Below are positions 31,617-36,947 of a stretch of DNA of 36,947 nt, piece by piece (the stretch's first letter is position 1; each line of letters starts with the position of its first letter). Origin of the DNA: a virus; the IMG/VR virus record IMGVR_UViG_3300042556_002430, positions 1-36,947 of that record, one strand, 5' to 3'. The notes beneath the pieces are model-generated. The model did not search any database. It saw only the letters and a program-made list of their open reading frames with translations, and was not told the origin of the DNA. The position numbers and the translations under genes were made by a program.

Positions 31617-31731
31617 AAAATATCACGGTGATTTCACACGTGCGGTGATTGCCGAAATGGCAAGCCATTACCCTTCGGCGCGAGAGTTTTTGCGGACGAA
31701 CACCACGTTCAAACACTCGGCCAAAAAATAA
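31510..31731 (+). CDS. Ribbon-helix-helix (CopG-like) regulator 1
   Basis: 73 residues. RIRKTIPFPDSLAADIQRVAD is the strand and first helix of an RHH fold, followed by the second helix FTRAVIAEMASHYPSAREFL. The basic N-terminus (KKPKQKRDRAANR) would contact DNA. Palindromic operators beside this and the next two genes suggest autorepression and lysogeny control. ATG 31510 is preferred; the longer frame begins inside the operator. Confidence 0.65.
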   Translation: MNKKPKQKRDRAANRIRKTIPFPDSLAADIQRVADEKYHGDFTRAVIAEMASHYPSAREFLRTNTTFKHSAKK

Positions 31732-31745
31732 TTGAAAAACTTGCT

Positions 31746-31778
31746 TGACCGTCTGACGGTTGGTGTTTAAAACACCAA
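31746..31778 (+). promoter_or_regulatory. Operator O2 with likely promoter and second palindrome
   Basis: TTGACC (31746-31751) could be a -35 box with TAAAAC near 31769 as -10. Overlapping it is ACCGTC-T-GACGGT (31748-31760), then TTGGTGTTT-A-AAACACCAA (31760-31778). Binding here would block the promoter of RHH2. Confidence 0.55.
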
Positions 31779-31782
31779 CAAG

Positions 31783-31953
31783 ATGCAGTCAGTCACACGC
31801 AAAACAATTTCGTTTCCCCTCGCACTTGCCGAGGATCTTGCGAAGGAAGCAGCAGCAGAGCGTCGTCGGTTTTCTCCGCACGTAATAAAAAAACTGGAAG
31901 ATATTTTTTGCGCTTCAAACCGTCAGACGGTTCAACGCAAACGGAAAAAATGA
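31783..31953 (+). CDS. Ribbon-helix-helix regulator 2, 56 aa
   Basis: A short RHH protein: VTRKTISFPLALAEDLAKEA (strand and helix 1), then FSPHVIKKLEDIF (helix 2), and a basic end QRKRKK. It resembles RHH1, so the two may be duplicates. The stop overlaps the next ATG (ATGA). Operator O3 lies inside its last codons. Confidence 0.65.
   Translation: MQSVTRKTISFPLALAEDLAKEAAAERRRFSPHVIKKLEDIFCASNRQTVQRKRKK
31918..31932. promoter_or_regulatory. Operator O3
   Basis: AACCGTC-A-GACGGTT, a perfect palindrome around one base, 18 nt before the excisionase-like gene's ATG and within RHH2 coding sequence. Confidence 0.6.
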
Positions 31954-32141
31954 AAACCCTCATGACAAGCGAACAACTGGCCGAGCGGCTGCACGTGGGC
32001 CGGGTGGCGGTGCAACGGATGGCGCAGCAAGAGCGCATTCCCGCCATGCGGGTTGGCAAGCAATGGCTTTTCGACTGGAACGACGTGGAGCGCGTTCTGG
32101 TCGCCCGAGGAAACAAGCTCCAGCAGGAGATCACTCGATAA
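31950..32141 (+). CDS. Excisionase-like HTH protein
   Basis: 63 residues: MTSEQLAERLHVGRVAVQRMAQQERIPAMRVGKQW, the MerR-type HTH_17 pattern of excisionases and small regulators, with a wing ending in DWNDVERVLV. Near integrase and attP, it is a good excisionase candidate, and O3 would place it under RHH control. It could also be a Cro-like switch protein. Confidence 0.7.
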   Translation: MKTLMTSEQLAERLHVGRVAVQRMAQQERIPAMRVGKQWLFDWNDVERVLVARGNKLQQEITR

Positions 32142-32142
32142 C

Positions 32143-32352
32143 ATGGACACATTAACAATCATTGCAATGTTGGGCGGGGCGGTGGCGTTTGCTGGCCTTT
32201 TGTATCTCTCGGCTTTCGAGGCTGGGAGGAAGTCGGGGCGGCGGATTGAGCGCGTGCTCGCGGATCGTCGGGTTAACGGCGTGCTGGCGGAGATGAGTCA
32301 ACTGCCGAAGTTGACTAAAACTCCGAAGCGCAAACGGAGGGCGAGCAAGTGA
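32143..32352 (+). CDS. Small membrane protein, 69 aa
   Basis: One N-terminal transmembrane helix (IIAMLGGAVAFAGLLYLSAF), then a basic cytoplasmic tail (KRKRRASK). It starts 1 nt after the excisionase-like gene. Function unknown; it begins a group of three or four tiny membrane proteins. Confidence 0.5.
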   Translation: MDTLTIIAMLGGAVAFAGLLYLSAFEAGRKSGRRIERVLADRRVNGVLAEMSQLPKLTKTPKRKRRASK

Positions 32353-32540
32353 GCGTCGTTCTTTGCGTGCTGTCGGTCGTGTCGGCCCTCGTGGCGACCT
32401 ATTTCGGCCTGTGCTCGCTGCAAGCGTGGCAGCAAACGCGGCGGATCGCGGACGCATTAACGCGCGGGGCGCGGGAAAGCGAGGCCATGCGCGTGGCTAT
32501 CGCCGCTGCGATGGCGAAGAAGCACGTGATTAACAACTGA
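32349..32540 (+). CDS. Small membrane protein, 63 aa
   Basis: GTG start overlapping the previous stop (GTGA). An N-terminal membrane helix (VVLCVLSVVSALVATYFGLCSL) and a helical, basic tail. No family recognised. Confidence 0.5.
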   Translation: MSVVLCVLSVVSALVATYFGLCSLQAWQQTRRIADALTRGARESEAMRVAIAAAMAKKHVINN

Positions 32541-32550
32541 CCACACGCCC

Positions 32551-32643
32551 ATGCACGCACCCGACCCGGCTCTGATCGCGCTCGGCCTTATCGCCGCCGC
32601 ATGGATGGCCTTCACTTGGGCGCTTACGAATTTCTGGAAATGA
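32551..32643 (+). CDS. Tiny membrane peptide, 30 aa
   Basis: 30 codons, mostly one membrane helix (ALIALGLIAAAWMAFTWAL). Its TGA overlaps the next ATG (ATGA at 32640-32643), which supports reality despite its size. Function unknown. Confidence 0.4.
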   Translation: MHAPDPALIALGLIAAAWMAFTWALTNFWK

Positions 32644-32927
32644 CAAAAACTTTGCAGACACGGAGCACGAAGGGATTCCTCGGCAAGCCGACTTTCTCGT
32701 TTGGTCGGCGGAAGCGGGGAACTAACACCCTTCGCCGTCCTGCGACCGGCGAGGCGAGTAAAAAAGGTGTGGTTACCTGCGCTGCTCGCTCTCGCCGTTC
32801 ATATTTTGCCACCGGCTGCGTGCTGTTGGTGGCGGAGGTTTGCCGAGGCACGGCGACTTATCACGATGCGCTGGTGCTGCTCGATGCAGCGAGGGCGATT
32901 GATGCGAAGAGGGAGAAAAAAATATGA
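32640..32927 (+). CDS. Hypothetical basic protein, 95 aa
   Basis: Basic N-terminal half (TFSFGRRKRGTNTLRRPATG) and a helical C-terminal half (YHDALVLLDAARAIDAKREKK). Both ends overlap neighbours by 4 nt. Another frame at 32701-32952 is open but runs past the next start, so I prefer this one. No family recognised. Confidence 0.5.
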   Translation: MTKTLQTRSTKGFLGKPTFSFGRRKRGTNTLRRPATGEASKKGVVTCAARSRRSYFATGCVLLVAEVCRGTATYHDALVLLDAARAIDAKREKKI

Positions 32928-33493
32928 GCGACTACACGCTGGGCAAAATTGAATTTGAGCGGCACGCCGATGCCGTGATGACTTCGCTGGCCGATTCGGT
33001 CGTTCGGCACATGGCCGAGCTGGAAGAGGCGAATGCACGCATTGCGGTGCTCGAGGAGGAGCAGAAGGTTTTGAAGAGGGAGCGGGATAACGCTTTGGCG
33101 GCGGTCACTGAGGGCTGTGCTGGAAATTCCGGGGCAGAGCGACCTGAGCCGTCGCCACATTTTTCGGAAACCGTGGCGTTTTTGCGTACGTTTAACCGCT
33201 GGCGGCGGGGGGATGAAACGCTTGAGCAACCTTGCCCGGAGGTGGTCGGCGAGGCGATTAACGCTGCGTGTGACCAGATTGAGCGGCTAGAACGTGAGCG
33301 AGACGAGGCGCGGGCGGCTTTGCTTTGGGCGGTTGAGTGGCTGGACACGATCACGGGCCGGTTCCCGGAGGATGGCTCGGTCAATGAAATGTTTGCTGAG
33401 TTGGCGAAAGATCGGCTCACGAACACGGCGCTCGACGCTGCTTGGGATCAAGTCGGGTGGACGCAGGCGGTGGCCAAGGAGGCAAGGGGATGA
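32924..33493 (+). CDS. Coiled-coil hypothetical protein
   Basis: 189 residues. Strong coiled coil at ~27-60 (AELEEANARIAVLEEEQKVLKRERDNAL) and again near 110-130 (IERLERERDEARAALL). The C-terminus has an acidic helical part. This layout is common among phage early proteins of unknown function. It overlaps the next gene by 4 nt. Confidence 0.5.
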   Translation: MSDYTLGKIEFERHADAVMTSLADSVVRHMAELEEANARIAVLEEEQKVLKRERDNALAAVTEGCAGNSGAERPEPSPHFSETVAFLRTFNRWRRGDETLEQPCPEVVGEAINAACDQIERLERERDEARAALLWAVEWLDTITGRFPEDGSVNEMFAELAKDRLTNTALDAAWDQVGWTQAVAKEARG

Positions 33494-33879
33494 GTCGGAT
33501 GAGCCGAGAAAAGGGGAAGCGCGGGGAGCGCGAGTTTTGCGAACTGTTGCGCGAGCATGGATTCGACGCCAGGCGTGGTCAGCAGTTTGCAGGGGGCAAT
33601 GACTCGCCGGATGTCGTGACCGATCTGCCTTGTCATGTGGAGGTCAAACGGACTGAAACTTTTTCGCCATCCTATCTGCTCCAAGCCGAGCGTGACGCGC
33701 ATCCGGCTTTGCAGCCGGCGGTTTTTTGGAAGCGCAACGGGTGGAAGTGGTGCGCGTTTGTTTGCGCGCATCACTACGTGGCGATGTGGAAGGAACTTTT
33801 GGCCTTGCGGGAGGAAGTCGAGCGACTTCGCCACGGGCAAAACAGCGAGATGCCTGGTGCGCCGGATCGCTGCATCTAA
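33490..33879 (+). CDS. PD-(D/E)XK nuclease / Holliday-junction-resolvase-like
   Basis: 129 residues. GKRGEREFCELLREHGFDARR gives the first helix with its Glu, then QQFAGGNDSPDVV (Asp), then HVEVKRTE (the E-x-K). This order matches Hjc-type resolvases and restriction-like nucleases. It lies beside an SSB-like and an exonuclease gene, a recombination set. The start at 33490 overlaps the previous stop. Confidence 0.65.
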   Translation: MSRMSREKGKRGEREFCELLREHGFDARRGQQFAGGNDSPDVVTDLPCHVEVKRTETFSPSYLLQAERDAHPALQPAVFWKRNGWKWCAFVCAHHYVAMWKELLALREEVERLRHGQNSEMPGAPDRCI

Positions 33880-33909
33880 CTAAGCACCAATAAAGGAAAG
33901 AACACACAT

Positions 33910-34440
33910 ATGGCTAAGATACCTGAAAGCAGTGGCAGCGGACTCGCGGACATGGGGCCGCCGCCGCCGGCCGGAACCTACCTCGCGGTTTGCGTGGACG
34001 TGCTCGACCTCTACGGGGTTGATCGCAAGAAATACGAATCGGAGGAGATGGAGAAGGTGGACGTGACGCGGTTTGTCTTCGGCGTGAAGACGAAGAGCGG
34101 CCAACTCCACAAGATCGCCACGAAGGAAATGAAGATCACGGGCGGCCCGAAGGCCAACCTGACCAAGTTCCTCAAGGCGTGGACGGGCGAGAATCCGAAG
34201 CCGGGTCTGGACACTGAGACGCTAAAGGGCAGCGGCGCACAGATCACGGTGACGGCCGAGGAAGCCCGCAACGGCAAGACGTATAACAACATCACGGGGA
34301 TCGCCCCGGTGTTGGAGGACTACGCGGACAAGGTGCCTGCGGTCAATGCGTTCGCCAATGTCGGCGGACAATCGGCCAAGTCGGATGATTCGGACTTGGA
34401 GTTTCTCGGGGCGGCCAAAGACGGCAACGACCCGTTCTGA
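33910..34440 (+). CDS. ssb: Single-stranded DNA-binding protein (putative)
   Basis: 176 residues: N-terminal Pro-rich start, a beta-rich domain (YLAVCVDVLDLYG..., VTRFVFGVKTKSG, AQITVTAEEARNGKTYNNI), then an acidic linker ending DGNDPF, like the C-terminal tip DDDIPF of SSB that recruits partners. AAAGGAAAG precedes the ATG. Together with the following exonuclease it suggests a recombination/replication module. Confidence 0.6.
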   Translation: MAKIPESSGSGLADMGPPPPAGTYLAVCVDVLDLYGVDRKKYESEEMEKVDVTRFVFGVKTKSGQLHKIATKEMKITGGPKANLTKFLKAWTGENPKPGLDTETLKGSGAQITVTAEEARNGKTYNNITGIAPVLEDYADKVPAVNAFANVGGQSAKSDDSDLEFLGAAKDGNDPF

Positions 34441-34447
34441 GGAAATA

Positions 34448-34504
34448 GGGGCGGGAGCGCAATCGAGGACGACTTTCGACGGAAATCCTCAAGCGCCCCG
34501 CCCC
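34448..34504 (+). other. Long hairpin between ssb-like and exonuclease genes
   Basis: GGGGCGGG-(A)-GCGC pairs with GCGC-CCCGCCCC over 12 bp with one bulge; inside, GAGGA/TCCTC (34465-34469, 34486-34490) extends it. No T-run follows. It ends 18 nt before the exonuclease ATG and may regulate its translation or stop read-through. Confidence 0.5.
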
Positions 34505-34522
34505 GCAACCTAGGAGATTGCA

Positions 34523-35365
34523 ATGGCGATTATAACGAAGGCTCCGCAAAGCGGAAGTCATTGGTATCAGCTGGACGGCAAGCCGTGCCACACGGTGCCG
34601 ACTAAGGATGGTGACGGCGTGCGGAATACGACGATCCGTGACGCGAAGAAGATGGGCTTGTTGCCGAGTGTGACCAACATCATCGGCCTGTTGGACAAAC
34701 CGCAACTGACGAAGTGGAAGATGCGGGAGGCGGCGAAGGCGGCTTTGGCCGTGCCTCCGCCCCAAGGCGAGGAGCCGCTAGATCGGTTTGCGGATCGGGC
34801 CATCGAGCACGCGATGACGCAGGTGGGTGAGGCGGCCGATCTGGGCAGCCGGATTCATGCGGCGATCGAGAACATCATTCGCGGCAGCGCGGATGTGGCA
34901 CCGGAGGATATTCAGCCGTTTGTGAAGCCGGTGGTGGCGTGGATGCGCGAGAAGGGCATCCGCGTGACGCATTCGGAGATTGTCCTGGTGAATCCTATCC
35001 ACGGCTTTGCCGGGCGGGTGGATGCGCTGTTCACTTGGGGGCCGAACGATGCGCCGAACATGGGCATCCTCGACTTCAAGACAAAGAAGACCAAGCCCGA
35101 CGAGAAGGTCGAAGCCTACGATGAGCACACGTTGCAACTCGCGGCCTACGCGGCCACGCATTTCGGGGCCGAGTATCTCGACCGCGTGCTGGCGGCCAAT
35201 CTGTTCATCTCGAGCACGGAGCCGGGGCGCATGGAGGTGGTGAAGCACGACAAGACGCGGCTGGTGGAGGCTTACCATGCCTTCACGCAGATGTGCGCGG
35301 TGTGGCGCTTCCGCAAGGGGTATGACCCGCGGCCGGAAGAATACAGGGAGAGGAGGGCGGCGTGA
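34523..35365 (+). CDS. RecB/Cas4-like PD-(D/E)XK exonuclease
   Basis: 280 residues. Motifs follow the family order: a GSRIHAAIE-type helix (108-116), SEIVLVNP (E152), GRVDALF (D167), GILDFKTKKT (D184, K186) and LQLAAYA (Q205...Y209). It degrades or resects DNA ends, likely for recombination with the SSB-like partner. GTG of the next gene overlaps its stop. Confidence 0.8.
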   Translation: MAIITKAPQSGSHWYQLDGKPCHTVPTKDGDGVRNTTIRDAKKMGLLPSVTNIIGLLDKPQLTKWKMREAAKAALAVPPPQGEEPLDRFADRAIEHAMTQVGEAADLGSRIHAAIENIIRGSADVAPEDIQPFVKPVVAWMREKGIRVTHSEIVLVNPIHGFAGRVDALFTWGPNDAPNMGILDFKTKKTKPDEKVEAYDEHTLQLAAYAATHFGAEYLDRVLAANLFISSTEPGRMEVVKHDKTRLVEAYHAFTQMCAVWRFRKGYDPRPEEYRERRAA

Positions 35366-35559
35366 GAAATATAATACGCGACGAACAGGTGGCCGCGAAT
35401 ACCACGCATTTTATCGATGAGTGCTTACGCAAGATAAAGGGCAAACAGTCAGGATATGATTGGTATAATGAAGAGGAGATTCCGAGCGCAATAATTGCTG
35501 CTGCAATCATTTATGGTTGCAACGAAATAGCTCGTGCAATTCGGGGGGCGTCAAAATGA
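35362..35559 (+). CDS. Hypothetical protein, 65 aa
   Basis: GTG start overlapping the exonuclease stop (GTGA), stop overlapping the next ATG. Helical with a hydrophobic stretch (PSAIIAAAIIYGCNEIARAI). AT-richer than its neighbours. No family recognised. Confidence 0.5.
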   Translation: MRNIIRDEQVAANTTHFIDECLRKIKGKQSGYDWYNEEEIPSAIIAAAIIYGCNEIARAIRGASK

Positions 35560-35747
35560 GCGCCCGCACCCACACCATCGACAGCGCCATCCTGCGTCTG
35601 GCCAAAGAGCGCAACGAGGCGAGGGAGTTGTGCAAGCGGCTGTTCTACTGCCTGCCCGCGCAGGGCGGGGAAAAGGACGAGGACGCGATCAATGCGGCCT
35701 ATTACCAATACCTTGAGGCTTCGAGACGGTGGAAGGGAGGAGAGTAG
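35556..35747 (+). CDS. Hypothetical helical protein, 63 aa
   Basis: Start ATG 35556 overlaps the previous TGA. Mostly one long helix (SAILRLAKERNEARELCKRLF). It ends 3 nt before the methyltransferase start region, whose ribosome site (GGGAGGAG, 35735-35742) lies inside its last codons. Function unknown. Confidence 0.5.
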   Translation: MSARTHTIDSAILRLAKERNEARELCKRLFYCLPAQGGEKDEDAINAAYYQYLEASRRWKGGE

Positions 35748-36872
35748 ATGTGGATTCTGCCTCGCCAATTACACACGTCTCCCTTTGTGCCGGATACGGA
35801 GGCATTGATCTCGGACTTAAACGAGCAATCCCAAGCCTGCGCACAATCGCTTTTAGTGAGATCGAAGCCTTCGCCTGCGCGAACTTGGTCTCTAAAATGG
35901 AAGCGGGACTCTTGGACGCAGCTCCTATCTGGACGGATCTTAAAACCTTCCCATGGTCCGAGTTTCACGGCCGCGTGGACATCCTTTCTTTCGGATATCC
36001 ATGCCAGCCGTTTTCAGCCGCCGGCAAGCGACTCGGCGCCGAAGACCCAAGACACCTCTGGCCGTTTATCGCAGCCGGAATTGCTGCAATGCGACCAAGT
36101 GTCTGTTTCGCTGAAAACGTCGAGGGACATATCAGCCTTGGGCTTCCCGACGTGCTGCAAGACTTGGCAGGAATGGGTTACCGAACGACGTGGGGCGTGG
36201 CGTCAGCGAGTGAATGCGGTGCGCCTCACCAGCGGAAGCGGGTCTTTATCTTGGCCTACGATGGGAACAACGCAGGCGCACATCTCTGGCCAAGGCTCAT
36301 CGACAGTCGAGGAGGTTGCACGCCAGAAGACCTTTCATCTCAAGCAGCGAACCAACAAGCATGGCGAGGTAGTAACTCGCGGCGATGGCAAGACGCACCA
36401 AGCGACTTTGGCGTCAGCGGTAGTTGGAGTGCAGAACTGGCCGACAGCCAATGCGCGGGACTGGAAGGATTCCGGGCCGACCCAGGGCAATCGACAGAAT
36501 CCCAACTTGGGGACTGCGGTGGTGAAGGATGCGGCGAATTGGCCGACACCGAACGCCAACGAGATCCAGAATCCCAACAAGGAGTATCGGTCGCCGTGCA
36601 ATGCATATCGAGGCGACAAGAAGGTGCAGCCGATGCTGTGCGATGCAGTGCATCACTATGGCCAAGCCGCCCCGGCGAGCAGCAATACGAGTGGGAGCCG
36701 CCAAGGGTTTGCCATGCGATTGAATCCAAGATGGGTCGAAGTTTTGCAAGGACTTCCGGTCGGCTGGACGATGCCGTCCTGCACGTCTCCACAGACAATC
36801 GCACCGATGAGCTGCGACTGCTCGGCAATGGAGTTGTGCCAGCCACCGCAGAGCGGGCTTTTAGAGTGCTGA
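35748..36872 (+). CDS. Overprinted +1-frame protein with W-x-T modules (allele B, complete)
   Basis: 374 residues in the +1 frame of the methyltransferase, starting with ATG 35748, 2 nt before the methyltransferase GTG, behind the same GGGAGGAG. It has three WPT units (Trp codons at 36252, 36438 and 36540; the second reads WPTANARDWKD) and ends LNPRWVEVLQGLPVGWTMP. The first half has no recognised fold. Conservation with allele A in this frame at the 3' end, but not the 5' end, indicates that at least the C-terminal part is a real protein. An internal start just before the modules is possible. Confidence 0.55.
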   Translation: MWILPRQLHTSPFVPDTEALISDLNEQSQACAQSLLVRSKPSPARTWSLKWKRDSWTQLLSGRILKPSHGPSFTAAWTSFLSDIHASRFQPPASDSAPKTQDTSGRLSQPELLQCDQVSVSLKTSRDISALGFPTCCKTWQEWVTERRGAWRQRVNAVRLTSGSGSLSWPTMGTTQAHISGQGSSTVEEVARQKTFHLKQRTNKHGEVVTRGDGKTHQATLASAVVGVQNWPTANARDWKDSGPTQGNRQNPNLGTAVVKDAANWPTPNANEIQNPNKEYRSPCNAYRGDKKVQPMLCDAVHHYGQAAPASSNTSGSRQGFAMRLNPRWVEVLQGLPVGWTMPSCTSPQTIAPMSCDCSAMELCQPPQSGLLEC

Positions 36873-36892
36873 TGGAGGAGTTGATGCCATGA
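35750..36892 (+). CDS. Cytosine-5 DNA methyltransferase, allele B (complete)
   Basis: 380 residues from GTG 35750 (a longer GTG start at 35729 is possible but would place the ribosome site inside the gene). Motif I is SLCAGYGGIDLGL (11-23), then the IV motif PCQPFS with C85, ENV (122-124), HQRKR (160-164) and C-terminal LLGNGVVPATA (X). The region between VIII and X is variable 'ELADS' units and WPSRPGEQQYEWEPPRV. It is identical at its flanks to the partial copy at 1-1218 and shorter by 259 bp. It likely protects phage DNA. Confidence 0.9.
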   Translation: MDSASPITHVSLCAGYGGIDLGLKRAIPSLRTIAFSEIEAFACANLVSKMEAGLLDAAPIWTDLKTFPWSEFHGRVDILSFGYPCQPFSAAGKRLGAEDPRHLWPFIAAGIAAMRPSVCFAENVEGHISLGLPDVLQDLAGMGYRTTWGVASASECGAPHQRKRVFILAYDGNNAGAHLWPRLIDSRGGCTPEDLSSQAANQQAWRGSNSRRWQDAPSDFGVSGSWSAELADSQCAGLEGFRADPGQSTESQLGDCGGEGCGELADTERQRDPESQQGVSVAVQCISRRQEGAADAVRCSASLWPSRPGEQQYEWEPPRVCHAIESKMGRSFARTSGRLDDAVLHVSTDNRTDELRLLGNGVVPATAERAFRVLMEELMP

Positions 36893-36947
36893 CCGACAGC
36901 AAATTCCTCGCCTGGTGCCGAAACCCGAACAAGCGCAAGCGGCAGGC
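35934..36947. repeat. Right end of contig: allele B of the terminal overlap
   Basis: This matches bases 1-1273 at both edges, up to the exact last base of the window (36947 corresponds to 1273). Genome length is then 35,933 bp measured from the left alignment or 35,674 bp from the right. Confidence 0.85.
36889..36947 (+). CDS. Start of primase gene (second occurrence, truncated by contig end)
   Basis: These 59 bases are identical to 1215-1273 and encode the first 19 residues of the primase. The window ends here because the contig wraps around. Confidence 0.85.
   Translation, partial: MTDSKFLAWCRNPNKRKRQ

Noticed and set aside
1-36947. CRISPR array, insertion sequence, rRNA or complete tRNA genes
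   Set aside because: I looked for regularly spaced repeats, transposase motifs and intact tRNA folds and found none; only the attP fragment and one tRNA-like relic resemble tRNA.

Overview
The window looks like one complete genome of a temperate tailed phage (or prophage) with siphovirus-type genes, about 35.7-35.9 kb, carried on a contig whose two ends overlap. Bases 1-1273 and 35934-36947 are two alleles of the same locus, a cytosine-5 DNA methyltransferase gene running into the start of a primase gene. The genome is GC-rich. A tRNA-Thr(TGT)-like 3' half sits beside a tyrosine integrase as attP. A lipoprotein and a peptidase M15 endolysin point to a Gram-negative-type host. Gene content would fit Verrucomicrobiota or another non-model phylum, but I cannot fix the host from sequence alone.

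Layout: (1) 1-4871 (+), methyltransferase end, AEP-like primase, RepA-like AAA ATPase, small DNA-associated proteins. (2) 4875-5150, a non-coding block of GTCTCAATAAG repeats just before terS, a candidate packaging site. (3) 5172-11396 (+), terminase, gpW-like protein, portal, protease-scaffold with a nested scaffold start, major capsid protein, and a small secreted protein inserted between terL and gpW. (4) 11507-13791 (+), two glycosyltransferase genes inside the head region. (5) 13808-26863 (+), neck, tail terminator, tube, chaperones, tape measure and fibres, including a 704-residue Ser/Thr/Tyr-rich protein followed by a third glycosyltransferase-like gene and an RmlC-like cupin. (6) 26860-28012 (+), holin-like proteins, lipoprotein, endolysin. 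(7) 28013-28395, a structured gap with a tRNA-like relic and terminators between convergent operons. (8) 28396-30036 (-), four overlapping genes: metallophosphoesterase, small winged-helix-like protein, GNAT acetyltransferase, DUF3310-like protein. (9) 30135-32141 (+), attP with arm-type repeats, integrase, two ribbon-helix-helix proteins and an excisionase-like HTH, with shared ACCGTC/GACGGT palindromes. (10) 32143-36892 (+), small membrane proteins, nuclease, SSB-like protein, RecB-like exonuclease and the full-length methyltransferase.

Three observations stand out. First, the methyltransferase gene is open in two frames along its whole length. Comparing the two alleles shows purifying selection on the methyltransferase frame at the 5' end but on the +1 frame just before the 3' end, so both proteins appear to be real. 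Second, at least nine start codons, on both strands, are preceded by a start-associated sequence (TTTGACAC, then a GC-rich stretch, start codon 18-21 nt after the T of TGA). One copy lies inside the protease gene and marks a nested scaffold start. Third, a glycosylation cassette flanks an extraordinarily Ser/Thr-rich tail protein.
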